DNA of 64,000 nucleotides, taken from UMGS902 sp045580835. Lineage in GTDB: Bacteria > Bacillota > Clostridia > Oscillospirales > CAG-272. Location of the stretch: assembly GCA_045580835.1 (NCBI GenBank), contig JAZNOM010000048.1, forward strand, positions 53,700-117,699. The letters are read 5' to 3'. A program made the position numbers and the translations under genes. Positions 59,837 through 64,000 of this stretch are shown piece after piece (position 1 is the first letter of the stretch; each line of letters opens with the position of its first letter). Under the pieces are notes generated by a model, which had not been told where the DNA came from, did not search any database, and saw nothing but the letters and a program-made list of their open reading frames with translations.

Positions 59837-60961
59837 TTATTTGCTTGTAAACACCCATTTTTTCTGTATAAAATAGTTTACAATAAACAAAAACATATCA
59901 ATAACAAATTTTAAAACAACTATCAACAGTGCGCTGTTTACAACAGGCAAGTTTTCAAACACTGTGGTTAAAGTGGCTGAAATGATAAGCACGGGAATTG
60001 CTAAACAATAGTATCTAACAATAGATTTTTTCAAAGGCATGTCACTTGGGAAAACTGCTTTTCGGTTAAAGGTATAGTTTACAAGCGACGAAAATACTCG
60101 CGCAACAGCACATGACACAAACGTAGCTACAGACGCAGCTGCAGTTTTGTTTTCAAAATCAACATCAAATAGTTTTGCCGATAAAAGCAATAAAAGGTAT
60201 ACCAAAGCATAATCAATTATAAAAGATAATGCTGAACCGAGCAGATATTTAAAAAACTGTCCGAGAGTAAATTTGAAAATTAAAGAATAAATACGGAACG
60301 AATCCTTAAACGGTCGGAAGTGCGAGGTTTTGTTTTCTTCAATATAGACAGTATCAATCTTCACTTCCCCATACGGAATCTTACGTGCCTTCATTTCTAG
60401 CAACATATTTGTTTCATATTCGAATCTATCGCCCGAAACCTCAAGCATGTCAGTATAATACTTTGCAGGAAAAGCGCGTAAACCGGTTTGCGTATCCGAG
60501 ATTTTCATACCGCAAAGTATTTTGAAAACGAAAGAAGTAATCTTGTTGCCAAATTTGCTTCGCTGCGGTACGTTGTCTTTTGAAAAATCACGGCATCCGA
60601 GAATAATTTTATCCGCCTCGGTAACCATTTGTATAGCACAGTTTAAAACATCTTTTGCAGCGTGCTGACCATCGCCGTCAACCGTAATAGCGCCGATAGA
60701 GTCATGGCGTTTTTTTAAAATGTATGAAAAAGCGGTTTTTAATGCCGCACCTTTACCTTTATTTACATCATGCTTTAAAAGAGTGATGTTTTCGGAAGGC
60801 TCGGGAAAATTACAAATACAGTCTTCCCTACTTCCGTCATTTACGCAGATAATATCGGTAAAACCGACTTCTAAAAGCGAATTTATTGTATTTTTTAATT
60901 TTTCGTCGGGATTAAGCGACGGAACAATTACAGAAATTCGACTTAAAATCTCCGGTTGCAT
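59837..60961 (-). CDS. Bifunctional GT2 glycosyltransferase / GtrA-like flippase
   Basis: 374 residues. Residues ~1-220 are a GT-A family 2 transferase (DPM-like): ISVIVPSLNPDEKLKNTI, ICVNDGSREDCI, and the DxD-type ITVDGDGQHA. Residues ~240-374 are a GtrA domain of four membrane helices (FFKYLLGSALSFIIDYALVY, SLVNYTFNRKAVF, NYFIQKKWVF). Together they would make and transfer a polyprenyl-phosphate sugar for surface glycans. Starts 3 nt after radA ends, so co-transcribed. Confidence 0.92.
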   Translation of the reverse strand: MQPEILSRISVIVPSLNPDEKLKNTINSLLEVGFTDIICVNDGSREDCICNFPEPSENITLLKHDVNKGKGAALKTAFSYILKKRHDSIGAITVDGDGQHAAKDVLNCAIQMVTEADKIILGCRDFSKDNVPQRSKFGNKITSFVFKILCGMKISDTQTGLRAFPAKYYTDMLEVSGDRFEYETNMLLEMKARKIPYGEVKIDTVYIEENKTSHFRPFKDSFRIYSLIFKFTLGQFFKYLLGSALSFIIDYALVYLLLLLSAKLFDVDFENKTAAASVATFVSCAVARVFSSLVNYTFNRKAVFPSDMPLKKSIVRYYCLAIPVLIISATLTTVFENLPVVNSALLIVVLKFVIDMFLFIVNYFIQKKWVFTSK

Positions 60962-60964
60962 TTG

Positions 60965-62338
60965 TTATACCTCTTGTTTACTTGTGTCTTTTAAAAGCTT
61001 TAAAGTATCGTAAAGATTTGAAACGTCAATCATTTTCGCACTAGTTTGCGGGATTTTTTTAGAATTCTTCTTTGGGAAAACTATGCTGTTAAATCCAAGG
61101 CGAGCCGCTTCTTTAACCCTATAATCGAAATGAGACACTGCGCGGCATTCGCCTGAAAGACCAATTTCACCAAAAGCGATTAAATCGTCCGGCAAGGCGC
61201 GGTCGGTTATACCTGAAATCAATGCAAGTGCAATTGCAAGGTCAGCAGACGGCTCGTCAAGTCGCAGACCTCCGGTTACATTCAGATAGACATCGTTTTG
61301 ATAAAATTTAAGCCCAAGCCGTTTTTCAAGCACGGCGATTATAAGGCACATGCGGTTGTAGTCAATGCCGTTTGCCGTGCGGCGCGGAGCAGAAAACGGC
61401 GTGGATGTAACAAGTGCCTGAACCTCTGCAATGATAGGTCTTGTTCCCTCCATTACACATACCGCACAGTTGCCCGAAACGTTTTTAGGTCGGTCAGATA
61501 GCATCGCTTCGGACGGGTTTTCTACTTGCGAAAGCCCTGAATCGGTCATTTCAAAAACGCCAATTTCATTAGTTGAGCCAAAGCGGTTTTTAATTGCGCG
61601 GATAATTCTGTAGGATTGACGGCGCTCACCTTCAAAATACAACACCGCGTCTACCATATGCTCAAGCACTTTAGGACCGGAAATGCCGCCTTCTTTGTTG
61701 ACATGACCGACTAAAATAACCGAAAGACCGTTGCTTTTAGCTTTGGTAATGCATGCAAGCGCCCCCTCTTTTACTTGGGTAATACTGCCGGGGGCACTTG
61801 TAAAACGGTCGGAGTAAACGGTCTGTATAGAGTCGATTATAAGTACATCAGGAGCGAGTTTATCGCACTCGGATAGTATCACATCAATATTGGTTTCGGT
61901 GAGCAGATAAAGTTTGTCAGATTTGACTGAAAGTCTTTTAGCACGCAGTTTAAGCTGCCCGCATGATTCCTCACCTGATACATATAAAACCGTACGATTC
62001 TCTGCGAGAATGTTGCAAATCTGCATAAGCAAGGTAGACTTGCCTATACCGGGTTCACCGCTGATAAGCACAACAGAACCGTGAACAAGTCCGCCGCCGA
62101 GTACACGGTCAAGTTCACCATAGCCTGTTTCATAGCGCATATACTCGGGCATATCGTATTCGTCAAGCAATATAGGAGGATTTCGGCGAGTTGCACCGCG
62201 CTTTTGAGAAGTGGTCACCGCTTCCTCCTCAACAACTTCTTCAAGCGAGTTCCATGTACCGCACGACGGACATTTTCCCAGCCATTTTAAACTTCTGTAT
62301 TCACATTCAGTGCAAACAAAAGCAGATTTTGACTTCAT
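60965..62338 (-). CDS. radA: DNA repair protein RadA
   Basis: 457 residues of RadA/Sms, a DnaB-like helicase that helps branch migration in recombination. Zinc finger CTECEYRSLKWLGKCPSC at 9-26, Walker A GEPGIGKST at 94-102, the RadA motif KNRFGSTNEIG near 255, and a C-terminal Lon-type domain (FYQNDVYLNVTGGLRLDEPS). It lies 12 nt downstream of the pcrA-like gene. Confidence 0.97.
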   Translation of the reverse strand: MKSKSAFVCTECEYRSLKWLGKCPSCGTWNSLEEVVEEEAVTTSQKRGATRRNPPILLDEYDMPEYMRYETGYGELDRVLGGGLVHGSVVLISGEPGIGKSTLLMQICNILAENRTVLYVSGEESCGQLKLRAKRLSVKSDKLYLLTETNIDVILSECDKLAPDVLIIDSIQTVYSDRFTSAPGSITQVKEGALACITKAKSNGLSVILVGHVNKEGGISGPKVLEHMVDAVLYFEGERRQSYRIIRAIKNRFGSTNEIGVFEMTDSGLSQVENPSEAMLSDRPKNVSGNCAVCVMEGTRPIIAEVQALVTSTPFSAPRRTANGIDYNRMCLIIAVLEKRLGLKFYQNDVYLNVTGGLRLDEPSADLAIALALISGITDRALPDDLIAFGEIGLSGECRAVSHFDYRVKEAARLGFNSIVFPKKNSKKIPQTSAKMIDVSNLYDTLKLLKDTSKQEV

Positions 62339-62350
62339 ATTATCAGTCCT

Positions 62351-64000
62351 TTAAATTTTAGTAAGTTTGGCAAAAGTGGCCATAAGTTTCTTTGTACCGA
62401 CGGTGTCAAATGCAACCTCATAAAGCGTATCCGCTCCCATTTTGGTGGCAGAAAGAACCAAGCCTTTGCCAAACATCGGATGTTTTACTTGGTCACCGGC
62501 AGAGAGCAACGCCTTTGGTGCATTGTTTTGTGTCTGCTTTATACCGCCGAACTTCGTTGCATATGAGTTTGCAGAAACATTGCTTGTTTCTTTTGCAGGA
62601 GCAACCTTTTTTGTGTAATCGCCTATAGTCAAGCGCAAGTTTTCAGGTATTTCCTTTATAAACTGTGATTCGGGATTATACTGCGTGCGTCCGTACGTCA
62701 TACGTTCGCGCGCTCTGTAAAGATAAAGCTCTTCGCGCGCTCTGGTAATTGCAACATATGCGAGTCTGCGTTCTTCTTCCATATCCGCAGGATTTGTCAC
62801 CGATTGAAGCCCCGGAAAAACGCCTTCCTCCATGCCGGGAACAAAAACTACAGGAAATTCAAGTCCCTTTGCAGAATGCATCGTCATCATTACCACCGCA
62901 TCAGCGTTTTCATCGTACTTGTCTACATCCGCAACAAGCGAGATTTCCTCAAGAAAGCTAACAAGCGTAGGCTCGTCGGCGCGCTCGGCAAAATCCGCAG
63001 CCATTGACACAAGTTCTTCAAGGTTTTTGAGTCTGTCTTCCGATTCTTCTCCCTCGTCAACAAGCATTTGTTTATATCCGGTTGTGGTAATTACGCGCTC
63101 AACGAAATGATGAAGCGGCAACTCCGTGGAAAGCGAGGTCAACTCCTCGATTATATTGCAAAACGCTACAAGCTTTGGAGCAGATTTTGAAAGTGCAACA
63201 TAACTCGAGCTGTTGCGCATTACATCAAAATAAGAGACACCGAGTTCCTTGGCGATATCACTAACAGCATCCATTGTAGTGGTGCCGATTTTACGCTTGG
63301 GCTCGTTTACAATTCTGGTAAGGCGCAAATCATCGGAGTGATTTGCCGCAAGGAAGAGATATGCGAGGACATCTTTAATTTCTTTTCTGTCAAAGAAGCG
63401 AAGCCCTCCCAGAACTCTGTACGGCAAGCCACTTTTTGCAAAGGCACTTTCAAGTGCCTGCGATTGAGCATTCATACGGTAAAGCACCGCGCAATCACTG
63501 TATTTTCTGCCTTTTGCAGCAAGTTCAATTACTTTGTTAACAATTAAGCGTGCTTCGTCATTCTGATTGCTTGCAACTGTAACGGTAATTTTTGAGCCCT
63601 CTTCACCGGCAGTCCAAAGAGTCTTGCCTTTTCTGCCGAAGTTGTTACTGATAACCGCATTTGCCGCGTCAAGAATTTTCTTTGTTGAGCGGTAATTTTG
63701 TTCAAGCTTTATTACCTTTGCTTTGGGATATGTACGGTCAAAGTTTAAAATATTTTCAATAGTAGCACCGCGGAATTTATAGATACTTTGGTCGTCATCG
63801 CCAACAACCATTATATTTTTAAACTTACCCGAAATGAGTTCGGTCAAACGGAATTGTGCAAAGTTTGTATCCTGATACTCATCGACGCAAACATATTTAA
63901 ACTTTGATTGATAATATTCGAGGATATCGGGGTTCTCTTCAAAAAGCTTAACGGTAAGCATGATGATGTCGTCAAAGTCAAGCGCGTTTGCGTCAAAAAG
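62351..64000 (-). CDS. pcrA: ATP-dependent DNA helicase PcrA/UvrD, N terminus beyond window
   Basis: About 549 residues of the C-terminal three quarters of a UvrD/PcrA SF1A helicase. Motif II is CVDEYQDTN, followed by VVGDDDQSIYKFRGA (III), LEQNYRST (IV), MTMHSAKGLEFPVVFV (V) and RRLAYVAITRAREELYL (VI), and a C-terminal Tudor-like region (VKHPMFGKGLVLSATKMGAD). The Walker A part lies right of the window; the frame is open to base 64000 (FDANALDFDDIIM). It unwinds DNA in repair and replication. radA follows after 12 nt. Confidence 0.95.
   Translation of the reverse strand, partial: LFDANALDFDDIIMLTVKLFEENPDILEYYQSKFKYVCVDEYQDTNFAQFRLTELISGKFKNIMVVGDDDQSIYKFRGATIENILNFDRTYPKAKVIKLEQNYRSTKKILDAANAVISNNFGRKGKTLWTAGEEGSKITVTVASNQNDEARLIVNKVIELAAKGRKYSDCAVLYRMNAQSQALESAFAKSGLPYRVLGGLRFFDRKEIKDVLAYLFLAANHSDDLRLTRIVNEPKRKIGTTTMDAVSDIAKELGVSYFDVMRNSSSYVALSKSAPKLVAFCNIIEELTSLSTELPLHHFVERVITTTGYKQMLVDEGEESEDRLKNLEELVSMAADFAERADEPTLVSFLEEISLVADVDKYDENADAVVMMTMHSAKGLEFPVVFVPGMEEGVFPGLQSVTNPADMEEERRLAYVAITRAREELYLYRARERMTYGRTQYNPESQFIKEIPENLRLTIGDYTKKVAPAKETSNVSANSYATKFGGIKQTQNNAPKALLSAGDQVKHPMFGKGLVLSATKMGADTLYEVAFDTVGTKKLMATFAKLTKI

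Overview
The window looks like chromosomal DNA of an AT-rich, endospore-forming Bacillota, most likely a Clostridia/Oscillospirales-type gut anaerobe. The evidence is a sporulation set (spoIIID, sigK, spoIVB, sigG, spoIIIAC to AH, a PdaA-like deacetylase), Bacillota-type gene pairs (ylxM-ffh-rpsP-khpA, rplM-rpsI, trmK-nif3), consensus sigma-A promoters and strong GGAGG ribosome binding sites. The genus cannot be fixed from sequence alone.

Two compartments are clear. Positions 1 to about 29.4 kb are accessory DNA. They hold the end of a tyrosine integrase, a Gp49-type toxin-like gene, a helicase-nuclease and a tRNA 3'-end remnant that may be the edge of an integrated element (1-4.5 kb). Next comes a caspase / ThsB-like TIR / TIR / DUF4062 operon (5.2-8.0 kb). 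Then come two ECF sigma/anti-sigma pairs with large lipoproteins (8.3-20 kb), a reverse transcriptase facing away from a repeat-rich non-coding block (20.2-23 kb), and a strip of damaged genes (NUDIX, AbiH, a lipoprotein, a rubrerythrin end). A sigma-like/excisionase pair and a DUF3990/DUF3791 cassette complete this part. Many genes here are interrupted by one stop codon or frameshift, as expected of a turnover hotspot.

Positions 29.5-64 kb are core chromosome, densely packed and mostly intact: flavin reductase and RibD-like reductase, pantothenate kinase (coaX) with an ECF transporter S component, spoIIID, an rRNA methylase, pgi, dacF-type carboxypeptidase, proC, rplM-rpsI, sigK, nif3-trmK, prfB, ylxM-ffh, rpsP-khpA, spoIVB, sigG, spoIIIAC-AH, a cortex deacetylase, a phosphodiester glycosidase, a GT2-GtrA transferase, radA and the C-terminal part of pcrA, which runs off the right edge.

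The most interesting unit is the 5.2-8.0 kb operon. A strong promoter drives a caspase-like protease with an intact His/Cys dyad, two TIR-fold proteins that each carry a candidate catalytic glutamate, and a DUF4062 protein. It resembles described TIR-caspase (Thoeris-like) immunity, in which a TIR-made nucleotide signal activates a protease, but has two more TIR-fold genes than a minimal pair. The second most interesting unit is the reverse transcriptase plus the 22.3-22.7 kb block, where two ~170-nt modules are each bounded by their own variant of a short word.
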